Assembly: GCA_903828565.1 (NCBI GenBank)
Contig: CAIKMQ010000013.1
Coordinates: 19,096 to 83,095 of the forward strand
DNA length: 64,000 bases
Direction of reading: 5' to 3'
Source: an uncultured Leptolinea sp.
Lineage (GTDB): Bacteria; Chloroflexota; Anaerolineae; Anaerolineales; Anaerolineaceae
A program made the position numbers and the translations under genes. Positions 25,920 through 35,718 of the stretch are shown piece after piece. Position 1 is the first letter of the stretch, and each line of letters begins with the position of its first letter. Below the pieces are notes generated by a model that was not told where the DNA came from, did not search any database, and saw only the letters and a program-made list of their open reading frames with translations.

Positions 25920-26789
25920 CTAAATAATTTCTACTTCGGTGGAATTGATCTCATACGGGGTGGGAATGCCTGCCAATCCGGGACGAGTGACTGATTGAGC
26001 AGCAAGAATTGTGGCAAATCTGGCAGATTCCCATGGATCTTGTGTTGTCTTATAGCGGTACAGAAAGCAGGTGGCAAAGATATCTCCTGCGCCGGTTGCA
26101 TCTATCTCGGTGACCACGGGGGGTGCAAAACGTCGAATATCTCCATTCCAGTAGATACTGCAACCAGAACTGCTGTCGGTAACCACCATTAATTTAACCG
26201 CAGAAGCCATTTCATCGAGCACAGTATCGTTGTGATTGACATCTTCTCTGCTCAGGATAGCAATATCCGCAAAACCGAGCACATACCTGAACTCTGGCCA
26301 ATCACACGGAGCAACCTTTCCATCCTGCCCCCAGGTTCTTAAAAACCCCTGTGGTGTGACGCACACCAGTGAATTGGGGAATCCGCGCACGAGATTAAGA
26401 TCCAGTTCGCGGGCAACTGGGCCGAGGTGGACAATGCCAGTATTTCGCCATTCCAATGGCACATCTGCGAATTCGATCATACTAGCCTGGCTGCAAAGGA
26501 AAAGGTCACGACCGTGTGGAGTATAGAGCAATTGGAAGGTTGTGCTCTCGCTGCTTTCTTTGATATGTACCGGTATGGCTTCCAGCTCCGGCAGGGAGAT
26601 GTCACCTTCAGCAGCAGTAAGTATCGCTGGTGCCATACCAAGGGCTTTTGCTGTCAGAGCTGAATATGAAACCGTACCACCGAGGCGATATCCCGAAGGT
26701 GTAAGATCCTTTGTCAGGTGACCGATGACAAGGTAATCAATACCATCACTTCGTAAGGATGGTTTGTGAAGGGATGTTGGCAGATTCAT
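25920..26789 (-). CDS. PfkB-family carbohydrate kinase
   Basis: The 289-aa ribokinase-fold protein has the C-terminal signature DATGAGDIFATCFLYRY (anion hole with catalytic Asp) and an N-terminal YRLGGTVSYSALTAKALG. It would phosphorylate a sugar or nucleoside. The substrate is unknown, and the sequence between is divergent from fructokinase and adenosine kinase. Its start overlaps the zinc-ribbon gene by 4 nt (ATGA). In the parAB operon its role is unclear. Confidence 0.85.
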   Translation of the reverse strand: MNLPTSLHKPSLRSDGIDYLVIGHLTKDLTPSGYRLGGTVSYSALTAKALGMAPAILTAAEGDISLPELEAIPVHIKESSESTTFQLLYTPHGRDLFLCSQASMIEFADVPLEWRNTGIVHLGPVARELDLNLVRGFPNSLVCVTPQGFLRTWGQDGKVAPCDWPEFRYVLGFADIAILSREDVNHNDTVLDEMASAVKLMVVTDSSSGCSIYWNGDIRRFAPPVVTEIDATGAGDIFATCFLYRYKTTQDPWESARFATILAAQSVTRPGLAGIPTPYEINSTEVEII

Positions 26790-27289
26790 CGATTATTGTC
26801 TCTGGAATGATCGGTGTGCTCAGAGATGTAGGAGTTTCCACCGGTTGATGATGAAAGCACCTGTCGGCCGCATACTGGGCAGATCGCCCACTCGGGAATC
26901 AGGAGTTCACCGCAACCGGAGCATTTACTGCGGATCCGGGTTTGGCATACCGGGCAGAAAGTCCAGTTCGCTTGTATGGGTTTCTCACAAGCAGGGCATA
27001 CCCTGTATTCATCCAGTGTCTGCAATAGAGCTTCTTCTTCCAAAGAGAACTGATAGTTCTCATCAAGCGTCATTTTTGGTCGGAGAACCAGATAGATGAG
27101 CACACCAGGAAGGAATAAAAGAACTGGAAGAAGGGCAGCCAGTAGGCGATAGGCAGGTCTTTCGGTTCGCCGGCTGATATCCTGCCAAGTCCAGCGAATT
27201 ACTGCCAGCCACAGAACGATGGCAAAAAGGACCCCATACCAACCAAGGATAGTGAACAGTTTCTGAAGAAAGATGGGGTCAAGGGTCAT
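26786..27289 (-). CDS. Membrane protein with double zinc ribbon
   Basis: The 167-aa protein has two TM helices (about residues 12-34 and 46-68) followed by two CxxC-type ribbons: CPACEKPIQANWTFCPVCQ and CSGCGELLIPEWAICPVCG, eight Cys in all. This is a common Chloroflexota and firmicute small-membrane type, likely binding Zn2+. The C-terminal tail is hydrophilic. No enzymatic domain is seen. It is the first gene of the long minus-strand run and lies divergent from radC. Function unknown. Confidence 0.8.
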   Translation of the reverse strand: MTLDPIFLQKLFTILGWYGVLFAIVLWLAVIRWTWQDISRRTERPAYRLLAALLPVLLFLPGVLIYLVLRPKMTLDENYQFSLEEEALLQTLDEYRVCPACEKPIQANWTFCPVCQTRIRSKCSGCGELLIPEWAICPVCGRQVLSSSTGGNSYISEHTDHSRDNNR

Positions 27290-27327
27290 TACGCTACTCC
27301 GGTTTAGAAATTATAGCATGGAAAAAC

Positions 27328-27355
27328 TTGCCAATTATTTAACGCGGGATAAAAT
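27328..27355 (+). promoter_or_regulatory. Putative promoter of radC
   Basis: TTGCCA and TAAAAT are separated by 16 nt, with the -10 ending 26 nt before the TTG start. It is a plausible but imperfect sigma70-type site in the 92-bp divergent region. Confidence 0.45.
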
Positions 27356-27381
27356 AGAGATATAAAAGGGAGGGTGATGAA

Positions 27382-28083
27382 TTGGGACAGATTACCACTT
27401 ACAAGATCAGCGAAATGACGCTGGAGGATCGGCCGAGAGAACGGCTGGCGCGCAATGGCGTCGGTACGCTCTCTCCGGAGGAACTTCTTGCAATTCTTTT
27501 ACGGGTCGGTGTGGAAGGAGAAAACGCGCTGCAGATGGCCAGCCGTTTACTGCAGGAACGAAAAGGTTTACTGGGTTTATACCGCTCAACTTACTCCGAA
27601 TTGTGCGAATTGCATGGGCTGGGTCCAGCCAAAGCGGCTCAATTATTGGCAGCTATCGAGTTGGGTAAGAGGATCGCAAACGAAGATCGGAAAGATAACT
27701 ACAGCATACATGCACCAGCGGATGTCTTTAGTCTTATGCGGTTGGATATGCTGGCTCTGGATCATGAGGAACTCTGGGTCCTGTTACTGAATACCCGGAA
27801 TATTGTTTTAGACAAGCAGAAACTGTATGTTGGTTCGGTCAATTCATCGCAGGTACGGGTTGCGGAAGTTTTCCGCAGTGCAATCCGCGCTAACGCACTA
27901 TCCATCATTCTGGTGCATAACCACCCGAGCGGTGATCCTACTCCCAGCCCGGAAGATATCGCCCTGACTCGGGCAGTGATCCAGGCTGGAAGGTTACTGG
28001 ATATCGAAGTACTCGATCATGTGGTGATCGGTTTTCAGGCTTTCACTTCCCTCAAAGAAAAAGGTTACGCTTTTCAAAAATAA
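27382..28083 (+). CDS. radC: RadC/UPF0758-family JAB-domain protein
   Basis: The 233-aa protein has the helix-hairpin-helix-like N-terminus (ELHGLGPAKAAQLLAAIELG) and a JAB1/MPN metalloprotease-like domain with LVHNHPSGDPTPSPEDIALT and the upstream Glu. It was named for DNA repair, but a biochemical role is not settled. The start is TTG (GGGAGGG 7 nt upstream). Note that the ATG at 27377 is out of frame. Confidence 0.9.
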   Translation: MGQITTYKISEMTLEDRPRERLARNGVGTLSPEELLAILLRVGVEGENALQMASRLLQERKGLLGLYRSTYSELCELHGLGPAKAAQLLAAIELGKRIANEDRKDNYSIHAPADVFSLMRLDMLALDHEELWVLLLNTRNIVLDKQKLYVGSVNSSQVRVAEVFRSAIRANALSIILVHNHPSGDPTPSPEDIALTRAVIQAGRLLDIEVLDHVVIGFQAFTSLKEKGYAFQK

Positions 28084-28102
28084 AAGGCCGCTTTCGCGGC
28101 CT
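28074..28102 (-). terminator. Terminator of the fructose-bisphosphate aldolase gene
   Basis: On the minus strand AGGCCGC-GAAA-GCGGCCT forms a 7-bp stem with a stable GAAA tetraloop, followed by TTTTATTTTT. It starts 6 nt beyond the aldolase stop and overlaps the radC stop codon. Confidence 0.82.
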
Positions 28103-28108
28103 ATGTGA

Positions 28109-29056
28109 TCAGGAGATCAGTTTTGCCAGTTCGGCCAGGTGGCCGGCGCTTCCAAGTTTCACGTTCTTGGCGGCAATGAAGTGGGCATATTCATCCATGA
28201 ATACCTTGCCGACAGGGCGAAGATCAAAGTTTTCAGGAAAATCTCTGAAATATTCACGGTGAACACGTGTCCAGACCAGCCGGCCGTCGGTATCGATATT
28301 GATCTTGGTCACACCAAGGAGCGCTGCCTGCCTGAACTGGTTATCATCCACGCCTTTTGCGCCTTTCAGGTTTCCGCCAGCTGCATTGATGCGAGCCACT
28401 TCATCTTGTGGTACAGAGCTGGAACCATGCATCACCAGCGGGAATCCAGGCAGCTGCTTCTGGATGTCCGCGAGGACATCAAAATGGAGCCCCTGACTGC
28501 CGGAAAATTTGAAGGCACCGTGGCTAGTACCGATGGCACATGCCAGAGAATCACAGCCACTGCGTTCCACAAATTCCCTGGCCTGACGCGGATCGGTCAA
28601 TTTGGCATTGGCTTCATCGACCGAGACATGTTCTTCCACTCCGCCAAGCTGGCCAAGCTCGGCTTCGACAACGATATTCCGGGCATGGGCAGCATCCACC
28701 ACACGTTTTGTGATGGCAATATTCTCGTCAAACGATTCATGGCTGGCATCGATCATCACCGAGCTGTAAAATCCACTTTCAATACAGTCATAACAGGTTT
28801 TTTCATCCCCGTGGTCCAGATGGACTGCGAAGATAGCCTGCGGGAAGATCTCATCCGCCGCGCGGATAATGCCTTCCAGCATGCGCTTATCGGAATAGGA
28901 GCGAGCGCCTTTGCTGATCTGGATGATGAAGGGTGACTGGCTTTCGATGTTACCCCTGAACAGGCCCATTGTCTGCTCAAGGTTATTGATGTTGTAGGCG
29001 CCTATAGCATACTTGCCGTACGCCGCCTTAAAAAGGTCTTTGGTTGTTACAATCAT
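28109..29056 (-). CDS. fba: Class II fructose-bisphosphate aldolase
   Basis: The 315-aa zinc-dependent aldolase has the class-II motifs: FAVHLDHGDEKTCYDCIESGF with the catalytic Asp and zinc His, SVMIDASHESFDENI, GTSHGAFKF, LVMHGSSSVP and KINIDTDGRLVW. It condenses glyceraldehyde-3-phosphate and dihydroxyacetone phosphate in glycolysis and gluconeogenesis; specificity for tagatose bisphosphate cannot be excluded. AGGAGG is 4 nt before the ATG. It is transcribed alone, with a terminator downstream. Confidence 0.94.
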   Translation of the reverse strand: MIVTTKDLFKAAYGKYAIGAYNINNLEQTMGLFRGNIESQSPFIIQISKGARSYSDKRMLEGIIRAADEIFPQAIFAVHLDHGDEKTCYDCIESGFYSSVMIDASHESFDENIAITKRVVDAAHARNIVVEAELGQLGGVEEHVSVDEANAKLTDPRQAREFVERSGCDSLACAIGTSHGAFKFSGSQGLHFDVLADIQKQLPGFPLVMHGSSSVPQDEVARINAAGGNLKGAKGVDDNQFRQAALLGVTKINIDTDGRLVWTRVHREYFRDFPENFDLRPVGKVFMDEYAHFIAAKNVKLGSAGHLAELAKLIS

Positions 29057-29268
29057 AGGTCCTCCTAGAAATAAAACTTATCAAAGTAAGTTGATGATAC
29101 CATTTTCAGTAAGTATACTATGTGATTACATCGAGGTACTCCGATAGCGCGACTTTATACAAGGGGTGGATCATAGCTGATGGATTTACCTTTGACCATC
29201 GGGGTGCATAATGTTAAAATACTCTGTTGCACTTAATTACAAACCCTCACGACCAGAAGGATCGGCGC

Positions 29269-29856
29269 ATGGAAAAATTGACTTACATCATCGCAGGGCT
29301 TGGAAATCCCGGCCGGCAGTATCGCAATACGCGCCACAACGCAGGCTTTATCATGATCGACCATCTGGTGGAAGAATATAAGATCCGCCTGAGCAAGATG
29401 CAATTCAATGCGATCACTGGCTCCATCGAGCTTGATTCAGCCCGCGTAATCCTGGCGAAGCCGCAAACTTTTATGAATCTTTCCGGTCAATCAGTCGCAG
29501 CATTGGTGCGGTTTTACAAGATTCCGTTGGAACAGCTTTTAGTGGCACATGATGACATTGATCTGCCTGTTGGAGCCCTGCGTATCCGCCCGGGAGGTGG
29601 GGCTGGAGGTCAGAAGGGGCTGGCTTCAACCATTGAGCGGTTGGGAACGCAGGAATTCCCGCGAATGCGGATTGGTATTGGCCGTCCTTCCGGCACTCAG
29701 GAAGCGGCTGGTTATGTGCTGCAGGAGTTCTCTACAGGGGATATCCGTGTTTTGAAAGCGGTTTTCCCTCAGGCTGTACAGGCAGTTCACACTTTCATTA
29801 CTGAAGGCTTGCAGGCTGCCATGAACCGTTACAATGGTTTGATCGGTCAGGAGTGA
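29269..29856 (+). CDS. pth: Peptidyl-tRNA hydrolase
   Basis: The 195-aa enzyme recycles peptidyl-tRNA. The active-site Asn and His are in GLGNPGRQYRNTRHNAGF, the substrate loop is KPQTFMNLSGQS, and the catalytic-relay Asp is in AHDDIDLPVG. The usual GGHNGL reads GGQKGL here, replacing the His-Asn pair that contacts substrate in E. coli. The start is ATG 29269 with GAAGG 8 nt upstream; the longer ORF (29227) adds 14 residues absent from the family. mfd follows 4 nt after the stop. Confidence 0.93.
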   Translation: MEKLTYIIAGLGNPGRQYRNTRHNAGFIMIDHLVEEYKIRLSKMQFNAITGSIELDSARVILAKPQTFMNLSGQSVAALVRFYKIPLEQLLVAHDDIDLPVGALRIRPGGGAGGQKGLASTIERLGTQEFPRMRIGIGRPSGTQEAAGYVLQEFSTGDIRVLKAVFPQAVQAVHTFITEGLQAAMNRYNGLIGQE

Positions 29857-29860
29857 AACA

Positions 29861-32800
29861 GTGATCCTGGAGACCATACGCCGGCTGCCGCCATATCAGC
29901 AGCTATTAGCCAACCTGCAGGGAAACAGCTCTCTGGAGCAGAACATACCTCTGGGTATGATGCGTTCAGCCCGGCCGCCTTTACTTGCAGCTTTACAGGC
30001 TGATTTGCGCCGGCCAATCCTGTTCATTACCAGCAAACAGGAAGTTGCTGCCACCCTGATGGATGAGCTTGAGTTCTGGCAACCTGGTATCAGCCTGCTT
30101 CCATTCTCTGAGCCGGCAACATTGTTCTATGAAGATGCAGCATGGGGATTGAACATCCGTCGTGATCGGATCAGTGTCCTGACCGGACTTGCCCAATTCC
30201 ATTTACCAGGCAGCAAACCTGCAAATAGCGCTCCCTTGATCATCACCTCCGCAAAATCCTTAATGACCCGCACCATGCCGAGGCGTGATTTTATTACTTC
30301 TTTTCTCAGATTTTCCAGTGGAAGTACGAAAACGATGAGCAGCCTGCTTGTCCAAATCACTTCGCTGGGCTATACCGGAAATGACACAGTTCTGGAGCCT
30401 GGGCAATTTGCGCGCCGGGGTGGGGTGATGGACTTTTGGCCCATGGGGGATGCGCTTCCTGCGAGGTTGGATTTTTTCGGGGATGAGATTGAATCGATCA
30501 AGCGCTTTGACCCGTCAACGCAGCGCACAGTGGAAACAGTATCTACCCTGAGCATCCCTCCGGCGAGGGAGTTCCTGATAGCTGGCATGCCCGTATTGGA
30601 TACCGGTCATTCTTATAGTGAATTTCATCTACCATTGATCCATCGTTTCCCGAGCACTTTGATCGATTATCTTCCGAAGAGCACACTGGTCGTTATGGAC
30701 GATGGCGCTCGTCTGCAAGGTGTAGTTACAGAACTGGAGGAAGACGCTGTTCAGATGCGTAATGAGGGCGTAACCAATGGATCACTGCCTTCAGATTACC
30801 CGGTTCCTTATTTGTCATGGTCAGAGTTGCAAGATTCTCTCAGCCGATCGGTCGTTTTGGATATGGGACACAGCGCGGAACACGGCCTTTCAGATCTTGC
30901 CGCGTGTTTTGAGCCAAATCAACGATTTGCCGGACAATTACGGCAATTCATAGCAGCCATTCGGGAAGAAGAGAATAGTCAACAGGTTATTATTTCCAGG
31001 CAGGTGCCGCGGATCCGCGAGGTGATGCAAGAGGTCTCTCGTGATACCGCAGGGGAATTCACAACACCTGAGTTGATCGAAGGTAGCCTGACAGAAGGCT
31101 GGCATCTCTCACATCCCGTAACCGGAGAACTATACCTTTTTTCAGACAGTGAGATCTTTGGGTGGGAAAAACCACATTCCCGCCGAAGAACGCCGCAACT
31201 GGCTGAGAACCCTGAAGCAGGATACGCAGACCTGAAACCCGGTGACTGGGTAGTGCATATTGATCATGGTATTGGTCAATACAACGGATTGGTCAAGCGC
31301 GTACTGGATGGCATTCGGCGCGAATTCCTGGTGATTCTCTATGATGGTGGAGATGAGCTTTTCGTTCCCATCCATCAGGCAGATCGCCTCTCCCGGTATG
31401 TCGGCCCGGAAAATCAGCGCCCGGCAGCATCCCGGTTGGGCGGGCAGGAATGGGCCGCCACGAAGCAACGCGTTCTCCATGCGGTGGAAGAAGTCGCCGG
31501 AGACCTATTGGATCTCTACGCTCGCCGGCAGCTGGCAGAGGGATTTACCTTTTCGCAGGATACTGCCTGGCAAATGGAACTGGAAGGTTCATTCCCGTAT
31601 GTCGAAACACCAGACCAGATGGATGCCATCCGTGCAGTAAAGCGGGACATGGAAAAGTCGCGGCCGATGGACCGCTTGCTGTGCGGGGATGTGGGTTATG
31701 GCAAGACAGAAGTCGCTTTACGCGCGGCTTTTAAAGCAGTGATGGATGGCAAGCAGGTTGCTGTCCTTGTGCCAACCACCATCCTGGCACAACAGCATTA
31801 CGATACCTTCGTGGAGCGGTTGCTGCCTTTCCCTGCCCGGGTGGAGATGCTTTCGCGTTTCCGTTCTGCCCGCGAACAGGATGAGATTATTAGTCAATTG
31901 GGTATGGGTCAGGTGGATATCATCATCGGCACACACCGCTTGCTTTCAAACGATGTGATGTTCAAAGATCTCGGGTTGGTGATCATTGACGAAGAGCAGC
32001 GCTTTGGGGTCACACATAAGGAAGCATTGAAGAAATTGCGTACCGAAGTGGATGTTCTCACGCTTACCGCCACACCTATCCCCCGGACGCTATACATGGC
32101 GCTCACTGGCGTAAGGGATATTTCCACCATCAATACGCCGCCTGAGGAACGTCTTCCAATCAATACCCACATTGGCCCTTATTCACCACACCTGGTACGC
32201 CAGGCGATCTTAAGGGAGCTGGAACGCGGCGGCCAGATCTTCTTCCTCCATAATCGGGTGCAGTCCATCCCGGCCATGCTGATGCACCTGACAAAACTGG
32301 TGCCGGAGGCGCGCTATGGTATCGCTCATGGACAGATGGAGGAAAACGAACTCTCCCGCGTGATGCATGCTTTCACACACGCCGAGATCGATGTCCTGCT
32401 CTGCACTTCTATTATTGAATCAGGCCTCGATATTCCCAATGCCAATACGCTAATTGTGGACCGGGCAGATACCTTCGGGTTGGCCCAGTTGTACCAGTTG
32501 CGCGGCAGGGTCGGGCGCGGATCGCAACGGGCTTACGCATACTTCTTTAAGCACCGCACCCGCGTAGCCACGCCCGAAGGGCAGGAGCGCCTGGAGGTGA
32601 TCGCGGAGAATACTCAGCTTGGTGCCGGTTACAGCATTGCCATGCGCGACATGGAAATGCGCGGCGCTGGGGAGCTGCTTGGAAACAGGCAGCACGGGTA
32701 TATCAACTCCGTGGGTTTCCACCTCTACACCCGCATGCTGGCATCCGCTGTCAAGCTGGAACGCCGCTTGCGAGGATTACCTGAAGAAACCCGCCAGGAT

Positions 32801-33250
32801 GCCTTTGCTGTGCGGGAGCTGTCTGTACCGGTGAATGTGGATCTGCCCCTGCCTGTGGAATTGCCGGAGGAGTACATCCCAGATCAGGCAAGCCGATTAA
32901 AGCTTTACCGACGCCTTGCGGATGCTGGGGAAACATCCCGGCTGGATGCGCTGGCTGAAGAGCTGAGAGACCGCTTTGGGGCATTACCTGCGGAAACGGA
33001 TAATCTCTTATTTTCATTGCGTGTAAAACTGCTGGCGGAGTTGGCCGGGCTGGCAAGTGTGTCTATGGAAGGCGGTCAGTTGGTGTTGCGATATCCCGGC
33101 CAGCCTGATGGCAGCCCACCCCGCAATTTACATTTTATCCACCCGAAAGTTCGCGCCGGACGCAACGCATATTGGATGCCGTTCAACCAGGCAGATGTGG
33201 ATTGGAAGATAGACCTGCTGGAAGCCTTAGTCCAGTTAGCTACACACTAA
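29861..33250 (+). CDS. mfd: Transcription-repair coupling factor Mfd
   Basis: The 1129-aa protein has the full Mfd plan. It has a UvrB-like N-terminal part (about 1-330), an RNA-polymerase-interacting domain ([17 protein letters not shown], about 457), the RecG-like motor ([18 protein letters not shown], about 608; [10 protein letters not shown], about 708; helicase motifs [12 protein letters not shown]) and a C-terminal TRCF domain (about 990-1090). It removes stalled RNA polymerase and recruits UvrA. Start is GTG with AGGAG 7 nt upstream. It pairs functionally with uvrB 108 bp downstream. Confidence 0.96.
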   Translation: MILETIRRLPPYQQLLANLQGNSSLEQNIPLGMMRSARPPLLAALQADLRRPILFITSKQEVAATLMDELEFWQPGISLLPFSEPATLFYEDAAWGLNIRRDRISVLTGLAQFHLPGSKPANSAPLIITSAKSLMTRTMPRRDFITSFLRFSSGSTKTMSSLLVQITSLGYTGNDTVLEPGQFARRGGVMDFWPMGDALPARLDFFGDEIESIKRFDPSTQRTVETVSTLSIPPAREFLIAGMPVLDTGHSYSEFHLPLIHRFPSTLIDYLPKSTLVVMDDGARLQGVVTELEEDAVQMRNEGVTNGSLPSDYPVPYLSWSELQDSLSRSVVLDMGHSAEHGLSDLAACFEPNQRFAGQLRQFIAAIREEENSQQVIISRQVPRIREVMQEVSRDTAGEFTTPELIEGSLTEGWHLSHPVTGELYLFSDSEIFGWEKPHSRRRTPQLAENPEAGYADLKPGDWVVHIDHGIGQYNGLVKRVLDGIRREFLVILYDGGDELFVPIHQADRLSRYVGPENQRPAASRLGGQEWAATKQRVLHAVEEVAGDLLDLYARRQLAEGFTFSQDTAWQMELEGSFPYVETPDQMDAIRAVKRDMEKSRPMDRLLCGDVGYGKTEVALRAAFKAVMDGKQVAVLVPTTILAQQHYDTFVERLLPFPARVEMLSRFRSAREQDEIISQLGMGQVDIIIGTHRLLSNDVMFKDLGLVIIDEEQRFGVTHKEALKKLRTEVDVLTLTATPIPRTLYMALTGVRDISTINTPPEERLPINTHIGPYSPHLVRQAILRELERGGQIFFLHNRVQSIPAMLMHLTKLVPEARYGIAHGQMEENELSRVMHAFTHAEIDVLLCTSIIESGLDIPNANTLIVDRADTFGLAQLYQLRGRVGRGSQRAYAYFFKHRTRVATPEGQERLEVIAENTQLGAGYSIAMRDMEMRGAGELLGNRQHGYINSVGFHLYTRMLASAVKLERRLRGLPEETRQDAFAVRELSVPVNVDLPLPVELPEEYIPDQASRLKLYRRLADAGETSRLDALAEELRDRFGALPAETDNLLFSLRVKLLAELAGLASVSMEGGQLVLRYPGQPDGSPPRNLHFIHPKVRAGRNAYWMPFNQADVDWKIDLLEALVQLATH

Positions 33251-33345
33251 TTTTATTTTCTTTAAATTACCAAAACAAACGATTGTCAAAAAATAAAAAA
33301 ATATATGAGCGGACAATAATATCTGTGAGAATATATCGTTGCATT

Positions 33346-33351
33346 TATAAT
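33346..33351 (+). promoter_or_regulatory. -10 box of uvrB, leaderless geometry
   Basis: TATAAT lies exactly 7 nt before the uvrB ATG, so transcription should begin at or next to the start codon. No Shine-Dalgarno sequence is present. The surrounding 108 bp is strikingly AT-rich compared with both flanking genes. Confidence 0.6.
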
Positions 33352-33358
33352 TAATCTT

Positions 33359-35407
33359 ATGGAATTTAAACTTCACTCTCCGTACCAACCCACGGGCGAC
33401 CAGCCTGTTGCCATCGATCAACTGGTGCATGGTGTAGAGCAAGGGATGCAGCACCAGGTACTTCTGGGTGCGACTGGTACCGGAAAGACCTTCACCATTG
33501 CCAATGTGATCCAACGAACGCAAAAGCCCACCCTTGTGATGGCCCATAACAAGACGCTGGCTGCGCAGCTTTACGCCGAATTCCGCGAGTTCTTCCCTGA
33601 GAACGCCGTGGAGTACTTCGTCTCCTACTATGATTATTACCAGCCTGAAGCCTATGTGCCACGACGCGATCTTTATATCGAAAAAGAGACAGACATCAAT
33701 GAAGAGATCGAAAGATTACGCCTGGCTGCCACCACGGCATTGATGAGCCGGAAAGATGTCATCATTGTCGCTTCGGTTTCATGCATTTATGGTTTGGGGA
33801 ATCCGGAAGAATTCAATCGCGGGTTATTGCACCTGTCCACAGGGGAAGTCTACCGGCGCAATGCCTTGTTGCGCCAGCTGGTGGAAAGCCAGTATCAGCG
33901 TAATGATATTGAGATCAAACCTGGAACATTCCGTGTGCGCGGCGATACGCTGGAGATCATGCCTGCATATGAACGCGAACACATCTACCGAGTTTCCTTT
34001 TTCGGTGATGAGATTGAGAAGATCATGGATATTCACCCGGTCACCGGTGAGGTCCATAGCATCCCTGTTGAGTTGGATATTTACCCCGCCAAGCATTACA
34101 TCACTCAGGAAGAGAAACTAAAAGAAACCGTCGCTGCGATCGAAAATGAATTGGAAGAAAGGATCCAGTTCTTCAAATCCCGGGATATGCTGCTCGAAGC
34201 TCAGCGGATTGAACAGCGGTGCCGGTATGACCTGGAAATGCTGAAAGAAGTAGGTTATTGCAGCGGCATTGAAAACTACAGCCGCCATGTGGACCTGCGC
34301 CCCGAAGGCTCTGCTCCCTGGACTCTGATCGATTACCTGCCTACTGATTATCTGTTGGTACTGGATGAAAGCCACATGACAGTACCGCAGATCCGCGGTA
34401 TGTATAACGGTGACCGGTCCCGCAAGCAGGTACTGGTGGATTATGGCTTTCGCTTACCAAGTGCTTTGGATAACCGGCCTTTGACCTTCGATGAGTTTGA
34501 GCATCATATGCAGTGCGTCATTTATACTTCTGCAACCCCCGGGCCGTATGAAATGAATGCGGCTGGCCAGGTGGTGGAGCAGATCATCCGCCCGACTGGC
34601 TTGCTAGACCCTGAGGTCGAAGTCCGCCCGACTGCCGGGCAGGTGGATGACCTGGTCGCAGAGATCAAAAAGCGCACAGCCGTAGGTGAGCGGATACTGG
34701 TAACCACGTTGACAAAACGCATGAGCGAAGACCTGGCTGATTATCTGCTGGAATTGGGTATGAAAGTCCACTACCTGCACAGTGAAGTAGAAACTTTGGA
34801 ACGCATCTCAATTTTGCGTGACCTTCGGACTGGCGTTTTCGATGTGATCGTGGGGATCAATCTGCTGCGTGAAGGCTTGGACCTGCCGGAAGTCTCGCTG
34901 GTTGCGATCCTGGATGCAGATAAAGAAGGCTTCTTGCGGTCAGGGACTGCGCTCATCCAAACGATTGGGCGGGCAGCCCGGCATGTGAACGGCAAGGTTT
35001 TGATGTATGCCGATCGTATCACCGATAGCATGGCAAAGGCTCTGGATGAAACCAACCGCCGCCGCAAGAAACAAAATGACTACAACGTCTCCCGGGGGAT
35101 AGAACCGGTATCTATCCGCAAGGCCATCCACGATCTGACACAGCAATTAACGGGCGCAGCTTCCATTGCGGAGAAGCGCGCCGGATATGGTGAGAACTCC
35201 CCCGGAAAAGGTGAGTTTATGCCGCGCAAGGAATTTGACCGGGTGATTTCGGAATTGGAAAATCAGATGAAAGCAGCCGCAAAGGAGTTGCAATTTGAGA
35301 AAGCCGCGGCGATCCGCGACCAGATCTATGAGTTACGAGCGGTATATGCTGAAAGCGCGAAGATAAAACCCTGGGAGAAAGCGCGCCTGCTTGCCGGGGA
35401 AGAATGA
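33359..35407 (+). CDS. uvrB: Excinuclease ABC subunit B
   Basis: The 682-aa damage-recognition helicase has Walker [15 protein letters not shown] (about 37-50), the strand-separating hairpin [12 protein letters not shown] (about 90-101), the DESH box [16 protein letters not shown], motif VI ([13 protein letters not shown]) and a C-terminal UVR domain ([21 protein letters not shown]) that binds UvrC. It lies after mfd behind its own -10 box. The ATG has no ribosome site, suggesting a leaderless mRNA. Length is standard. Confidence 0.97.
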   Translation: MEFKLHSPYQPTGDQPVAIDQLVHGVEQGMQHQVLLGATGTGKTFTIANVIQRTQKPTLVMAHNKTLAAQLYAEFREFFPENAVEYFVSYYDYYQPEAYVPRRDLYIEKETDINEEIERLRLAATTALMSRKDVIIVASVSCIYGLGNPEEFNRGLLHLSTGEVYRRNALLRQLVESQYQRNDIEIKPGTFRVRGDTLEIMPAYEREHIYRVSFFGDEIEKIMDIHPVTGEVHSIPVELDIYPAKHYITQEEKLKETVAAIENELEERIQFFKSRDMLLEAQRIEQRCRYDLEMLKEVGYCSGIENYSRHVDLRPEGSAPWTLIDYLPTDYLLVLDESHMTVPQIRGMYNGDRSRKQVLVDYGFRLPSALDNRPLTFDEFEHHMQCVIYTSATPGPYEMNAAGQVVEQIIRPTGLLDPEVEVRPTAGQVDDLVAEIKKRTAVGERILVTTLTKRMSEDLADYLLELGMKVHYLHSEVETLERISILRDLRTGVFDVIVGINLLREGLDLPEVSLVAILDADKEGFLRSGTALIQTIGRAARHVNGKVLMYADRITDSMAKALDETNRRRKKQNDYNVSRGIEPVSIRKAIHDLTQQLTGAASIAEKRAGYGENSPGKGEFMPRKEFDRVISELENQMKAAAKELQFEKAAAIRDQIYELRAVYAESAKIKPWEKARLLAGEE

Positions 35408-35415
35408 TATAGCGG

Positions 35416-35718
35416 TTATTCACTGATGAAAGTTGAGCGAACCTGAAAGGAACGGAACTCACCGGTTGCCGGCGAGAATTCCTCCCGATAATCGCGAACG
35501 AATGCCATGGGCGGGCCTGCTTTGAGTAGTTCGCTCAATTGGCGTAAAGAACGCTCGTTACCTTCAGCTACAATTTCTACTTCACCCGAATACAGGTTGC
35601 GTACCCATCCGGTCAAGTTGAGCTGATCCGCGGCTTCTTCAGCAAAATTCCTAAAACCTACCTGTTGTACCCTGCCTGTGATGACAGCATGCAGACGCAC
35701 AGTTTTGTCACTCATCAT
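35416..35718 (-). CDS. acyP: Acylphosphatase
   Basis: The protein of about 100 aa has the acylphosphatase core: HAVITGRVQQVGFRNFAEEAA with the catalytic Arg, and GWVRNLYSGEVEIVAEG with the catalytic Asn. It hydrolyses acyl phosphates. The phosphate loop reads VQQVGFR instead of the usual VQGVGFR. Tandem ATGs at 35718/35715 and an upstream one at 35727 all overlap the HEAT-repeat gene end. I prefer 35718/35715. It follows the HEAT gene in the same operon. Confidence 0.9.
   Translation of the reverse strand: MMSDKTVRLHAVITGRVQQVGFRNFAEEAADQLNLTGWVRNLYSGEVEIVAEGNERSLRQLSELLKAGPPMAFVRDYREEFSPATGEFRSFQVRSTFISE

Noticed and set aside
28153-28168. Possible parS site (GTTTCACGTTCTT)
   Set aside because: Only one half of the 16-bp palindrome matches, and it lies inside the aldolase gene.
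28139-28936. 265-aa ORF antisense to fba
   Set aside because: A shadow of a strongly conserved aldolase gene on the other strand; no ribosome site or family match.
29057-29268. tRNA or riboswitch in the fba-pth gap
   Set aside because: No cloverleaf, T-loop or conserved riboswitch pattern was seen.
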